DNA of 64,000 bases from Pseudomonas sp. PDNC002. Lineage in GTDB: Bacteria > Pseudomonadota > Gammaproteobacteria > Pseudomonadales > Pseudomonadaceae. Positions 16,798-25,012 of this stretch are shown here, in pieces; the first letter of the stretch is position 1; every line of letters begins with the position of its first letter. The notes beneath the pieces are model-generated. The model was given only the letters and a program-made list of their open reading frames with translations, was not told the origin of the DNA and searched no databases. The DNA is taken from the NCBI RefSeq assembly GCF_016919445.1, contig NZ_CP070356.1, forward strand, positions 1,892,001-1,956,000, given 5' to 3'. The translations under genes were made by a program, and so were the position numbers.

Positions 16798-17316
16798 TTA
16801 CTGGCCGGTGTATTCGTAGGGTTCGATGCTGCTGGCCTGCATCTGGTAGCCAGCCTCGGCGAGGTCGCTTTCCACCGCCTTGACGCTGAGCTTGCCGATG
16901 ATCCAGAACGGCTGGTACAGCTCATCGACCTTTACGCCCTTGCCGCCTCGAACATAGACGATTTGGTTGGACGGCGGTGGCGGCACGTGGATGCACGCGC
17001 CGTAGTAAGGCACGAGGAGGAAATCGCGGACGGTCTGGCCGTCTTCCTCGACTTCCAGCGGCACGATATAGCCCGGCATTTTTACTTCCTGACCGTCCAG
17101 CGTCTGCACCACCGGGGCGTTGGGCGTCTGCTGCTTCACGGCCGGGCCGCTCTCCGAATTGAGTACATCGGAGAGCTTGGACATATCGTGCAGCGGCACC
17201 GGCGGCGGGGGCGGCGGCGCGCCCTCGGGGATCAGCTCGGGCCAGGTCAGCTCGCGCGGCGCCGCCCAGACGGCGGCGCTGGTCAGCATCAGCAGCAAGA
17301 ACAACAGGCGGCGCAT
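16798..17316 (-). CDS. DUF3299 periplasmic protein of the zinc operon
   Basis: Protein of 172 residues with a signal peptide (MRRLLFLLLMLTSAAVWA), a proline-rich linker (GAPPPPPPVP, about residues 32-41), and the DUF3299 core with MPGYIVPLEV, FLLVPYYGACIHVPPPPSNQI and FWIIGKL. The function is unknown. It is the last gene of the leftward operon with the ABC ATPase, permease and ZrgA-like protein, 9 bases after the permease. The context suggests a periplasmic partner in zinc handling. Confidence 0.88.
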   Translation of the reverse strand: MRRLLFLLLMLTSAAVWAAPRELTWPELIPEGAPPPPPPVPLHDMSKLSDVLNSESGPAVKQQTPNAPVVQTLDGQEVKMPGYIVPLEVEEDGQTVRDFLLVPYYGACIHVPPPPSNQIVYVRGGKGVKVDELYQPFWIIGKLSVKAVESDLAEAGYQMQASSIEPYEYTGQ

Positions 17317-17325
17317 TGGGCTTCC

Positions 17326-18591
17326 TCAGAGGCGGATCGACAGGCCATCGGCCAGCGATTGCCGATAGGCACGCCACGCCGGCACACAGCCGATCAGCAG
17401 CGCGGCCAGGAGTATGCCGCCCAGCAGTGACCATTCATAGGCGCTGGGCAGCGCCAACGGCAGGAAGATGCCGTAGTTCGCCTGTACATACCCCTGGCTG
17501 CCGGCGATGCCCGCATAGAGCAGCCCGACGCCCAGCGCCACACCTGCCAACGCCAGGGCGAAGGCCTCGGCCACCAGCAGGCTGAAGATGTGCCAGGGCC
17601 GCGCGCCTACCGAGCGCAGGATGGCCATTTCGCGACGGCGTTCGTTGAGGCTGGTGAGGATGGCCGTGAGCATGCCGATCAGGCCCGTCAGCACGACGAA
17701 CAGCGAGACCACGAACAGTGCCTTCTCCGCCGTGCCCATCAGACCCCAGAGTTCCTGCAATGCAACGCCCGGGAGGATCGCCATCAGCGGCTCGCCGTCG
17801 TATTCGTTGATCTGCCGCTGCAGGGTGAAGGTCGCTACCTTGCTCTTGAGGCCCAGCAGGAAGGCGGTGATGGCCTTGGGCTGCAGGTCCATCGTCCGCG
17901 CTTGATCCTCGCTGATGCGCCCGGCGCCACGGGCCGGCACGCCGTTCTTCCAGTCGACGTGCAGCGCCTCCATGCCCTGCAGCGAGATGTGCAGGGTGCG
18001 GTCCACCGGCGTGCCGGTACGCTTGAGGATGCCGACCACGGTGAAGGGCTTGTCGTCGTGCTGCACCAGGCTGATGGTGCTGACGCCGTGGGCCAGGACG
18101 ATCTTGTCGCCCAGCTTGTAGTGCAGCGCTTGGGCCACTTCTGCGCCCAGCACCACGTCGAACAGGTCCTGGCCGAACGGCCGGCCCTCGGCCAGTTCCA
18201 GCGTCTGCCCGCGGCCGAAGCGGTAGTACTCGAAATAGCCGGTGTCGGTACCCATGACGCGGTAGCCGCGGTGCGAGTCGCCCAGGGAAATCGGGATCGC
18301 CCATTTCACCAGCGGGCTGTGGGTGACGGTCTCGTAGCTTTCCCAGCGGATGTTGTTGGTGGCGTTGCCGATGCGGAACACCGAGTAGAGCAGCAGGTTC
18401 ACCGAGCCCGAGCGAGCGCCGACGATCAGGTCGGTGCCGGAGATGGTGCTGGCGAAGCTGGCCTTGGCCTCAGTACGCACACGTTCGACGGCCAGCAGCA
18501 GGCAGGCGGAGAGGGCGATGGCGAAGATGGTCAGCAGGGCGGTGAAGCGGCGGTTGGAGAGGCTGGCGAGCGCCAGGCGCAACAGGTACAT
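17326..18591 (-). CDS. ABC transporter permease, FtsX/MacB type (zinc operon)
   Basis: Permease of 421 residues in the MacB/LolC topology. One N-terminal helix (residues about 15-37) is followed by a large periplasmic domain containing GTDLIVGARSGSVNLLLYSVF and then three C-terminal helices (ALFVVSLFVVLTGLIGML, FSLLVAEAFALALAG, WSLLGGILLAALLIGC), with the coupling segment ERRREMAILRSVGAR. It pairs with the ATPase encoded 2 bases upstream. MacB-type systems are mechanotransmission machines rather than classical importers, so its role in zinc homeostasis is inferred from the Zur-like box and the histidine-rich partner. Confidence 0.9.
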   Translation of the reverse strand: MYLLRLALASLSNRRFTALLTIFAIALSACLLLAVERVRTEAKASFASTISGTDLIVGARSGSVNLLLYSVFRIGNATNNIRWESYETVTHSPLVKWAIPISLGDSHRGYRVMGTDTGYFEYYRFGRGQTLELAEGRPFGQDLFDVVLGAEVAQALHYKLGDKIVLAHGVSTISLVQHDDKPFTVVGILKRTGTPVDRTLHISLQGMEALHVDWKNGVPARGAGRISEDQARTMDLQPKAITAFLLGLKSKVATFTLQRQINEYDGEPLMAILPGVALQELWGLMGTAEKALFVVSLFVVLTGLIGMLTAILTSLNERRREMAILRSVGARPWHIFSLLVAEAFALALAGVALGVGLLYAGIAGSQGYVQANYGIFLPLALPSAYEWSLLGGILLAALLIGCVPAWRAYRQSLADGLSIRL

Positions 18592-18593
18592 GC

Positions 18594-19301
18594 TCAGATT
18601 CCCGGGGCGCGGGCGGCGCGGTTGAGGTCGGCGAGGGACAGGCTGCGGTCGAACAGCGGCGCCAGGCTCTGGTCGTGGCTGACGAACAGCAGGCTGGCGC
18701 CGGCCTCGCGGCATTCGGCGAACAGCAGCTGGAGGAAGGCCTCGCGGGCGTCGGCATCCAGCGCCGAGGTCGGCTCGTCGGCGATCACCAGCTCCGGCTG
18801 GCCGATCAGTGCGCGAGCGGCGGCAACGCGTTGCTGCTGGCCGATGGACAGGCTGTCGGCGCGGCGTTCGATCAGCGCTGTGTCGCCCAGCCCCAGGTGC
18901 CCCAGCAGCGCTTCGGCAGCCTTGGCCACGCTGCCATGACGAAGCGTGGCACGCTCGGCGCGGCTGTGGGAGAAGTGGCAGGGCAGCTCGACGTTCTCCC
19001 GCACCGAGAGGAACGGCAGCAGGTTGAACTGCTGGAAGATGTAGCCGGTGTGGTCGACGCGGAAATGATCGCGGCGCGCTGACTTCATCTGCGCAATGTC
19101 CTCGCCCAGCAGCTTTACGCTGCCACGTTGCGGGCGCTGTACGCCGCCAAGCAGGCCGAGCAGGGTGGTCTTGCCGCTGCCGGACGGCCCCTTGAGGGAC
19201 AGGGTTTCGCCACGGGCCAGGGTGAAGGCAGGGATGTCCAGCAGCTCCGCCTGGCCGGGCCAGGCGAAGCCGAGGTTGTCGAGTTCGAGCAATGCGGTCA
19301 T
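18594..19301 (-). CDS. ABC transporter ATP-binding protein (zinc operon)
   Basis: LolD/MacB-class ATPase of 235 residues. Walker A is GPSGSGKT (residues 38-45), the Q-loop is GYIFQQFNLLPFLSV, the signature is LSIGQQQRVAAARAL, Walker B is LVIADEPTSALD, and the H-loop is FVSHD. It supplies energy to the permease encoded 2 bases downstream. It starts 15 bases after the ZrgA-like gene on the same strand. Confidence 0.92.
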   Translation of the reverse strand: MTALLELDNLGFAWPGQAELLDIPAFTLARGETLSLKGPSGSGKTTLLGLLGGVQRPQRGSVKLLGEDIAQMKSARRDHFRVDHTGYIFQQFNLLPFLSVRENVELPCHFSHSRAERATLRHGSVAKAAEALLGHLGLGDTALIERRADSLSIGQQQRVAAARALIGQPELVIADEPTSALDADAREAFLQLLFAECREAGASLLFVSHDQSLAPLFDRSLSLADLNRAARAPGI

Positions 19302-19316
19302 TTCAGCGCGTCGTGA

Positions 19317-19886
19317 TCAGAAGTTCAGGGTCGGGTTGGCGGCGGTCAATTCTGCACCTTGCTGGCCGCTCGGGCCGATCAGTTGTACCTGAATCTTCTG
19401 GGTCGCCGGGAAGCGCTTGAACAGCGGCGCGAAATCGAGGGTGGCCAGATCCTGCGGTTGTGCGCAGGTCAGCTGGTAGTGGGCGTCGATGTCGGCGTGG
19501 TGGTGGCCTTCGTGTTCGTCATGGTCGCCGTCGTCATGGTCGTGCTCTTCTGCCTTGGGCGCGTCGCCGAACAGCGGGCTGGAGAGCTCCACCGACTGCA
19601 CGCTGCACTGGGCCGACGCGGGCAGGCTGAGCAGTTGCAGTGGCTGTTTGAGCTGGGCCTGCACGGTGGCGACCGTGGCCTTGTCGGCGGCGCTGGTGGC
19701 GGCATGTTCGAAGCCGACGAAGTTCATCGCCGGGCTGTCCATCTCCAGTTCCAGGGTCTTGCCATCGAGGGCGACGTTGAGCTGGGCGACGCCATGCTCG
19801 TGCTTGCCGAGGCTGCCGTGTTCATGTTCGTCGTGGGCTTGGGCGGCGAGAGGCAGCAGGGCGACAGCGAGGAGCAGGGGGCGCAT
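19317..19886 (-). CDS. zrgA: Histidine-rich periplasmic zinc protein (ZrgA / DUF2796)
   Basis: Periplasmic protein of 189 residues with a signal peptide (MRPLLLAVALLPLAAQA). The mature N-terminus is a zinc-binding run (HDEHEHGSLGKHEHG, about residues 18-32), and a second histidine/aspartate run lies near residues 112-135 (EHDHDDGDHDEHEGHHHAD). DUF2796/ZrgA proteins act in zinc acquisition with MacB-like ABC systems. It is the first gene of the operon and begins 28 bases from a Zur-like operator, so it should be derepressed under zinc limitation. Confidence 0.9.
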   Translation of the reverse strand: MRPLLLAVALLPLAAQAHDEHEHGSLGKHEHGVAQLNVALDGKTLELEMDSPAMNFVGFEHAATSAADKATVATVQAQLKQPLQLLSLPASAQCSVQSVELSSPLFGDAPKAEEHDHDDGDHDEHEGHHHADIDAHYQLTCAQPQDLATLDFAPLFKRFPATQKIQVQLIGPSGQQGAELTAANPTLNF

Positions 19887-19913
19887 GGTGGACTCCGGTC
19901 TGATGAATGATTT

Positions 19914-19928
19914 TGTTACGTTATAACA
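19914..19928 (-). promoter_or_regulatory. Candidate Zur operator of the zinc operon
   Basis: TGTTACGTTATAACA is a near-perfect palindrome (TGTTA on the left, TAACA on the right) in the TGTTATA-type consensus of gammaproteobacterial Zur boxes. It lies 28 bases upstream of the ZrgA-like gene in an AT-rich patch (AAAAATTAAGG beside it). Binding itself is inferred. Confidence 0.7.
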
Positions 19929-20015
19929 GATGAAAAATTAAGGCTAGCTTAGCGTTCGTTTGGCGTGACGGCCGCGCCGTGGGAGCATGCGCGAAAGGCC
20001 GCGAGGAGAAGGGCG

Positions 20016-20369
20016 ATGCTGAGAATCAAGGGCACCATCGGCGACTGGCCGGTGGACCTGAGCGTGGAGATGGATGACGCCGACTGGGCGCGCCTGGCGC
20101 AGAATCTGCCGACGGTTGCCGTGGCGCCGTCCGCGCAGGTTGCCGCTCAGCCAGCGGCTGCCGGTCCGGCGGACAAGCTGTGGCTGGCCGCGCAGGACTT
20201 GCTGCGCCGCAGCGGCAGCGTGGAAGGGCCGGAACTGATGGATGAGCTGGAAGCGCTGGCGGGCAGCACGGGAGCGGCGAAGGGATTGCTGGTGCGCCTG
20301 CGGCACAGCCCGAAGGTGAAGATCGAGGTGCGCGATGGCGTGCAGGTGTTCAACTGGGTTGAGGAGTAG
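20016..20369 (+). CDS. Conserved hypothetical protein, 117 aa
   Basis: I do not recognise a domain. The protein begins MLRIKGTIGDWPVDLSVEMDDADWARLAQ, has an alanine-rich linker (VAAQPAAAGPA, about residues 41-51), and ends in a helical part with SGSVEGPELMDELEALAG and the basic KGLLVRLRHSPKVKIEVRDG. It has no signal peptide or membrane span. ATG 20016 follows GAGGAG at 20002-20007. It is divergent from the zinc operon and sits between it and the thioredoxin gene, a position I recall as PA4062-like. Confidence 0.75.
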   Translation: MLRIKGTIGDWPVDLSVEMDDADWARLAQNLPTVAVAPSAQVAAQPAAAGPADKLWLAAQDLLRRSGSVEGPELMDELEALAGSTGAAKGLLVRLRHSPKVKIEVRDGVQVFNWVEE

Positions 20370-20468
20370 AAGCCTTCGCGGCTCGATTTGGCAGGGCGAA
20401 TAGCGCGCCGGCGTTATCTGCCGCAAAGGCTTGGTCGCCCTACGGCTCGGGAGGTTTCTGCGCTGGGA

Positions 20469-20576
20469 TTGGCCCTCACCCTAGCCCTCTCCCAGGGGGA
20501 GAGGGGACTGTTCGGCACAGGGTGATGCCGTGGCGTCAGCCGGAACAATCCGCTCCCTCTCCCCTTGGGAGAGGGG
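20469..20576. repeat. Inverted-pair repeat, CCCTCACCC/CCCTCTCCC family
   Basis: The left arm is CCCTCACCCTAGCCCTCTCC with its own hairpin (CCCTCTCCC-AGG-GGGAGAGGG), the right arm is CCCTCTCCCCTTGGGAGAGG, and about 55 bases lie between. The inner segment (GGACTGTTCGGCACAGGG at its left, GTCAGCCGGAACAATCC at its right) also occurs, reverse-complemented, in the copy at 33026-33140, so the whole unit is mobile or duplicated, not just the arms. Confidence 0.8.
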
Positions 20577-20611
20577 AAGGCGCCGGCACGGATTTAACCC
20601 GTGCCGCTATG

Positions 20612-20636
20612 AAAAAGGGCGCCTCGCGGCGCCCTT
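20612..20636 (-). terminator. Intrinsic terminator of the thioredoxin/TPR gene
   Basis: GGGCGCC-TCGC-GGCGCCC hairpin (20617-20634) with a run of five A on the plus strand (20612-20616), which reads as five U in the leftward transcript. It lies four bases beyond the gene's stop codon. Confidence 0.88.
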
Positions 20637-20640
20637 GTCA

Positions 20641-21510
20641 TCAATACAGCAGGTTCGCCAGCTTGCGGCGGTAGGTGATGACCAGCGGGTGATCGTTGCC
20701 CAGCAGGTCGAATACCTGGACCAGCGTCTGGCGCGGCAGGTCCTCACCGTAGCTGCGGTTGCGCACGAACAGCTTGAGCAGCGCGTCCAGCGCCGCCTCG
20801 TACTGCTGGCGGGCCAGTTGCTGGATGGCCAACTGGTAGGTGGCTTCGTCGTCGTTGGCGTCGGCGGCCAGGCGGGTCTTCAGCGCGGCGGCGTCGGGGA
20901 GATCGGCAGCCTGGCGCAGGAAGGTCAGCTGGGCCTTGGCGGCGGCCAGCGCCTGCTTGTGCTCGTCGCTCTTCACCGCGTCGAGCACGGTCTCGGCCTC
21001 ACCCAGCTCGCCGCGCTCGGCGAGGCAGCGGGCGTAGAGGATCAGCGCGGCGGCGTTGGTGTTGTCTTCGCTCAGCAGGACTTTCAGTTGCGCTTCGGCC
21101 TCGGCGAAACGGCCTTCGTTGAAGGCGGCCTGCGCCAGCTCCAGCGGGTTGCCGGCGGCCGGGGCGGGCGGCTGGACGTGCTGTTCGAGCATCTGGCGGA
21201 TCGCCGATTCCGGCTGCGCACCGGCGAAACCGTCCACCGGCTGGCCGTCCTTGAACAGCACCACGGTGGGCAGGCTGCGGATGCCGAAGCGCATCACGAT
21301 GTCCTGCTCGATGTCGCAGTTGACCTTGGCCAGCAGCAGCTCGCCCTGGTAGGACTCGGTGATCTGCGCGAGCAACGGCATCAGAGCCTTGCACGGGGCG
21401 CACCAGTCGGCCCAGAAGTCGACCAGCACCGGCTTGTGGAAGGAGTTCTCGATGACGACCTGATCGAAGTTGGCGATGCTGGCGTCGAAGATGTAGGGCG
21501 TATCGCTCAT
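20641..21510 (-). CDS. Thioredoxin-TPR co-chaperone (YbbN/CnoX family)
   Basis: Cytoplasmic protein of 289 residues. An N-terminal thioredoxin domain (about residues 5-110) has the active site WCAPC at residues 36-40, and a C-terminal TPR region (about 125-289) has repeats such as LELAQAAFNEGRFAEAEAQL and YQLAIQQLARQQYEAALDAL. YbbN/CnoX proteins hold oxidation-damaged proteins for refolding. Unlike E. coli CnoX (SXXC), this one keeps both cysteines, so it may be a true oxidoreductase. ATG 21510 (MSDTPYIFDAS) is chosen; the open frame upstream runs through a REP pair. Confidence 0.92.
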   Translation of the reverse strand: MSDTPYIFDASIANFDQVVIENSFHKPVLVDFWADWCAPCKALMPLLAQITESYQGELLLAKVNCDIEQDIVMRFGIRSLPTVVLFKDGQPVDGFAGAQPESAIRQMLEQHVQPPAPAAGNPLELAQAAFNEGRFAEAEAQLKVLLSEDNTNAAALILYARCLAERGELGEAETVLDAVKSDEHKQALAAAKAQLTFLRQAADLPDAAALKTRLAADANDDEATYQLAIQQLARQQYEAALDALLKLFVRNRSYGEDLPRQTLVQVFDLLGNDHPLVITYRRKLANLLY

Positions 21511-21623
21511 GGGAAATCTCGGGCGAGTGGGGCGATGAAGGTGGTTGCCACTATAAGTGGGGGCGCCTGCTAACGGAAACAAGCACAGGGTTGGTGGTTG
21601 CATGGACGGGCTTTGCCCGCCTG

Positions 21624-21698
21624 TCGCGGAGAAGCTCCGCTCCTGCAAAGGCGCACGGATTACGAATCGAGCGTAGGAGCGGACTCCGTCCGCGATCG
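21624..21698. repeat. Inverted REP pair (REPIN), GGAGCGGAC family
   Basis: TCGCGGAGAAGCTCCGCTCC at the left and GTAGGAGCGGACTCCGTCCG at the right are inverted REP copies separated by about 27 bases. They lie between the thioredoxin gene and the methyltransferase gene, both leftward. Confidence 0.83.
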
Positions 21699-21718
21699 CC
21701 CCACCCAATGCGCCGACA

Positions 21719-22375
21719 TCAGCTGCGTCGCGCGTGATACAGGCTGACGTGGCGGAATTCGGCCGGCTCGGCCAGGTCCGGCCAGGTGCAGCCGTCGAGA
21801 ACCCCCAGGCGCTGGTACAGCGGATGGCTGAAGTCGCGCACCCGCGAATCGGCCACCAGGGCCTCGCGGCCACGGCTGAGAAAGGCGTCCAGCAGCGGCA
21901 GGTTGGCGCGGTCGTAGAGCACGTCGGCGACGATGATCAGGTCGTAGCGGTCCTCTTCCTGGAAGAAGTCCGCCGAGTAGCTCAGCGCCACGCCGTTCAG
22001 CTCGGCGTTGGCACGGCAGGCGTCCAGTGCCAGTGGATCGAGGTCGCAGGCCACCACTTCGGCGGCGCCGGCCTTGGCCGCCGCAATGGCGGCGATCCCC
22101 GAGCCTGCGCCGAAGTCCAGCACGCGCTTGCCGCGCACCCATTCGGGCTTTTCCGCCAGCCAGTGCGCCAGCACCAGGCCGCTCGCCCAGCAGAAGCACC
22201 AGTAGGGCGGGTCTTCGAGGATGCGCCGGGTCTCGTCGGGGCTGAACTCGCGGTCCATGTTGTTCGCATCGATCAGCCACAGGTCGATGTCGGTACCGGG
22301 CAGGCGCTCGGCGGAGAGGCGTGCGTCACCCAGCAGTTCGCCCAGGGCTTGTTGCAGGGAAGTCGGTGGCGTCAC
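21719..22375 (-). CDS. Class I SAM methyltransferase, ETFB-lysine methyltransferase-like
   Basis: Methyltransferase of 218 residues. The SAM-binding motif is [16 protein letters not shown] (about residues 85-100), followed by [21 protein letters not shown] and the post-motif [11 protein letters not shown], which replaces the NPPY of N6-adenine enzymes and matches the METTL20/ETFBKMT group. [15 protein letters not shown] precedes motif I as in that group. The substrate is probably protein lysine, by family. The start codon is GTG at 22375, overlapping the stop of the upstream lipoprotein gene by four bases. Confidence 0.82.
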   Translation of the reverse strand: MTPPTSLQQALGELLGDARLSAERLPGTDIDLWLIDANNMDREFSPDETRRILEDPPYWCFCWASGLVLAHWLAEKPEWVRGKRVLDFGAGSGIAAIAAAKAGAAEVVACDLDPLALDACRANAELNGVALSYSADFFQEEDRYDLIIVADVLYDRANLPLLDAFLSRGREALVADSRVRDFSHPLYQRLGVLDGCTWPDLAEPAEFRHVSLYHARRS

Positions 22376-22827
22376 GGCGCGCGCTCCAGGCGCAGCTCGC
22401 CCAGGACGCGGGTTTCCGGCTGGGTGATGCGGACCGGCGGCAGGCGCCAGGCCAGTTGGCCTGACTGGGAGACGCGGCCGTGCAGTTCCACGCGTGCATT
22501 CGCGGGGAAGGACTCCGGATTGAAGATCAGCCGGAAGGGCAGGGCCTGACCGGTGGCAACCAGCTTTTCGCTGGAGAGCAATTGCTGCGGGCGGTCACGC
22601 TCGTCGATCACCAGCAGCGCCACTTCCACTTCGCTGCCCGCCGGCAGGTAGCCTTGCGAACTGCTCAGTTGGCCGGACAGGGCACGCATGTGCGCCGGCA
22701 CCGGTTCGAGTGCGGCAGTCGCCGATTTCGTCGGTGTGGACGCCGGCAGGGCAGCGGGCGCGGGCTTCTCGCTGGCGCAGGCGGCCAGCAGAACGGTGAG
22801 GGACAAGCAGAGCAGGCGGGTGTACAT
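22372..22827 (-). CDS. YbaY-family lipoprotein
   Basis: Lipoprotein of 151 residues. The signal peptide [18 protein letters not shown] has lipobox LAAC (about residues 14-17), followed by an Ala/Pro/Thr linker and a YbaY-type beta-sandwich with [27 protein letters not shown] and [24 protein letters not shown]. The function is unclear. ATG 22827 is preferred because GGAG lies 7 bases upstream; ATG 22839 would add MEPA. The gene is coupled to the downstream methyltransferase. Confidence 0.85.
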   Translation of the reverse strand: MYTRLLCLSLTVLLAACASEKPAPAALPASTPTKSATAALEPVPAHMRALSGQLSSSQGYLPAGSEVEVALLVIDERDRPQQLLSSEKLVATGQALPFRLIFNPESFPANARVELHGRVSQSGQLAWRLPPVRITQPETRVLGELRLERAP

Positions 22828-22976
22828 GGCGGGCTCCATCGCGGCAGATTCCAGGCGGGCGCCTATATAGCCTAATGCCTGCCGCTTGTCTCCGGGGAGC
22901 GGGGTTTATTCGGCCAGTCGATGCGCTACCATGAGCCTCTTACCTCTTCCTCCGACAAGACTGCCCAAGACTCGCC

Positions 22977-23441
22977 ATGCACTGTCCTTTCTGCGGCGCC
23001 CACGACACCAAAGTCATCGATTCGCGCCTGGTCGCCGAGGGCGACCAGGTCCGCCGGCGCCGCGAGTGCCTGGCCTGCGGCGAACGCTTCACCACCTTCG
23101 AGACCGCCGAGCTGGTCATGCCGCGCCTGATCAAGCAGGACGGCAGCCGTCAGCCCTTCGACGAGGACAAGCTGCGCGCCGGCATGCAGCGCGCGCTGGA
23201 GAAGCGCCCGGTGAGCATCGAGCGGCTGGAAGAGGCGATGGCCCACATCAAGCACAAGCTGCGCGCCACTGGCGAGCGCGAGGTGAAGTCGCGGGTACTG
23301 GGCGAGCTGGTGATGGCCGAGCTGCAGAAGCTCGATGAAGTTGCCTACATCCGCTTCGCCTCCGTCTACCGCCGCTTCCAGGACCTCAACGAATTCCGCG
23401 AGGAAATCGAGCGCCTGGCCCGCGAGCCATCGAAAGAATGA
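22977..23441 (+). CDS. nrdR: Transcriptional repressor NrdR
   Basis: Zinc-ribbon/ATP-cone regulator of ribonucleotide reductase genes, 154 residues. The zinc cysteines are C3, C6, C31 and C34 (CPFC and CLAC), followed by FTTFE, and the ATP-cone begins near residue 49 ([22 protein letters not shown]). It binds NrdR boxes when dATP/ATP levels are high. The ATG lacks a strong Shine-Dalgarno sequence. It overlaps ribD by four bases, the common nrdR-ribD arrangement in gammaproteobacteria. Confidence 0.97.
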   Translation: MHCPFCGAHDTKVIDSRLVAEGDQVRRRRECLACGERFTTFETAELVMPRLIKQDGSRQPFDEDKLRAGMQRALEKRPVSIERLEEAMAHIKHKLRATGEREVKSRVLGELVMAELQKLDEVAYIRFASVYRRFQDLNEFREEIERLAREPSKE

Positions 23442-24556
23442 GCGGCGCCGATTCCGTGAGCACCCTGGATGAGGCCTGGATGGCCCGCGCTATCGAGCTG
23501 GCGCGCAAGGGCTGGTACTCGACTCATCCCAATCCCCGCGTCGGCTGCGTCATCGTTCGCGACGGCGAAGTGGTCGGCGAAGGCTGGCACGTGCGCGCCG
23601 GCGAGCCTCACGCCGAGGTCCACGCCCTGCGCCAGGCCGGTGACAAGGCCCGTGGCGCCACCGCCTACGTCACCCTGGAACCCTGCAGCCATTTCGGCCG
23701 CACGCCGCCTTGCGCCGACGCCTTGATCGGCGCCGGCCTCGCCCGTGTGGTGGCGGCCATGCAGGACCCCAACCCCCAGGTCGCCGGCAGCGGCATGAAG
23801 CGCATCGCCGAGGCGGGCATCGAGGTGCGCTCCGGCGTGCTGGAGAACGAAGCCCGTGCGCTGAACCAGGGCTTCCTCAAACGCATGGAAACCGGCTTGC
23901 CGTTCGTCCGCGTGAAGCTGGCGATGAGCCTGGACGGCCGCACCGCCATGGCCAGCGGCGAGAGCCAGTGGATCACCGGCCCGGCCGCGCGTCGTGCTGT
24001 GCAACGTCTCAGGGCGCAGTCCAGCGTGGTGCTCTCCGGCGCCGATACCGTGCTGACCGACGACGCGCGCCTGACCGTGCGACCGGACGAGTTGGGCCTG
24101 GACGCTGAGCAGACCGAGCTGGCCTCGCAGCGCCAGCCGCTGCGCGTGCTGATCGACGGGCGCCTGCGCGTGCCCCTGACCGCCACCTTCTTCCAGGCCG
24201 GACCGGCCCTGGTGGTCAGTACCCTGGACGACCCGAACTACGGCGTGGTCGGCCACGAACTGCTGAACCTCGCCGGCCTCGACGGCCAGGTCGACCTGAT
24301 GGCGTTGCTCGCCGAGCTTGGCCGCCGTGGCGTCAACGAGGTGCTGGTGGAGGCCGGCCCGCGCTTGGCCGGCGCCTTCGCTCGCCTCGGGTTGGTGGAC
24401 GAATACAGCATCTTCATGGCGCCCAAGCTGCTCGGCTCCTCCGCGCGGCCGCTGCTGGAGCTGCCGCTGGAGCGCATGAGCGAGTCGCGCGAACTGAAGA
24501 TCGTCGATATCCGCGCGGTGGGGGACGACTGGCTGGTCACTGCCAGACCCGTCTGA
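23438..24556 (+). CDS. ribD: Bifunctional deaminase/reductase RibD
   Basis: Riboflavin synthesis steps 2 and 3: deamination of the pyrimidinone and reduction of its ribosyl chain. It has 372 residues. The deaminase domain (1-150) carries HAE at 58-60 and the zinc cysteines C83 and C92 in [11 protein letters not shown]. The reductase domain (about 155-372) carries [22 protein letters not shown] and [16 protein letters not shown]. It overlaps nrdR by four bases. It lies upstream of the FMN riboswitch, so it is probably not under its control. Confidence 0.97.
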   Translation: MSGADSVSTLDEAWMARAIELARKGWYSTHPNPRVGCVIVRDGEVVGEGWHVRAGEPHAEVHALRQAGDKARGATAYVTLEPCSHFGRTPPCADALIGAGLARVVAAMQDPNPQVAGSGMKRIAEAGIEVRSGVLENEARALNQGFLKRMETGLPFVRVKLAMSLDGRTAMASGESQWITGPAARRAVQRLRAQSSVVLSGADTVLTDDARLTVRPDELGLDAEQTELASQRQPLRVLIDGRLRVPLTATFFQAGPALVVSTLDDPNYGVVGHELLNLAGLDGQVDLMALLAELGRRGVNEVLVEAGPRLAGAFARLGLVDEYSIFMAPKLLGSSARPLLELPLERMSESRELKIVDIRAVGDDWLVTARPV

Positions 24557-24683
24557 TTCCGCCCTTCACCGGCCTGCCGCTGTGCCCGCGAGGACGGGAC
24601 GGCGGCAAGCGGAAACTTCCGACTCTGGCTCACCTGTGGTAAAACGCCACACGCGGTCGACGCTGTAACGACCGCGATTGACG

Positions 24684-24840
24684 TTCTCAGGGCGGGGTGC
24701 AAGTCCCCACCGGCGGTAATGGCGCGCAATGCGTCTAGCCCGCGAGCGCTTGTCCAGACCGGTTCGCCGGACGGACAAGGTCAGCAGACCCGGTGTGATT
24801 CCGGGGCCGACGGTCATAGTCCGGATGAAGAGAGAACGGG
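24684..24840 (+). promoter_or_regulatory. FMN riboswitch (RFN element)
   Basis: All conserved parts are visible: TCAGGGCGGGGTGCAAGTCC, CCCCACCGGCGGTAATG, AGCCCGCGAGCG, GACCCGGTGTGATTCCGGGG, CCGACGGTCATAGTCCGGAT and the closing GAAGAGAGAACGG. An extended variable stem (CTTGTCC and GGACAAG arms) lies between. It precedes ribE by about 155 bases and should lower expression when FMN is plentiful. The expression platform includes a hairpin and an upstream ORF (24929-25012). Confidence 0.96.
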
Positions 24841-24928
24841 ATAGCCATCGGGGCGTGCCTGTGCGCGTCCGAGAAGTCCCTTCGATCCGATACGCCCTGT
24901 TTTTTAACGAAAAACAGGAGTTCGCCTC

Positions 24929-25012
24929 ATGCAATACCTTTCCCTGTTGGTTTCGCGGGCCTTCCGGCCAGCGGCCTTTGCCGTGTGGGAGGCAACATGT
25001 TCACCGGCATAA
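24929..25012 (+). CDS. Putative leader peptide (27 aa) overlapping the ribE start
   Basis: ATG 24929 with AGGAG 9 bases upstream opens a 27-codon frame, MQYLSLLVSRAFRPAAFAVW and so on, that ends at TAA 25010-25012, 16 bases inside ribE. The CAGGAG site lies at the 3' arm of a hairpin (CCTGTTTTT, loop, AAAAACAGG, about 24896-24918). Access to this site could be what the riboswitch controls, with ribE translated by coupling. ribE also has its own GGGAGG, four bases before its ATG. Expression of the peptide is inferred. Confidence 0.5.
   Translation: MQYLSLLVSRAFRPAAFAVWEATCSPA

Noticed and set aside
21600..21873. N-terminal extension of the thioredoxin/TPR gene
   Set aside because: The added residues translate a REP pair; the family start is ATG 21510.
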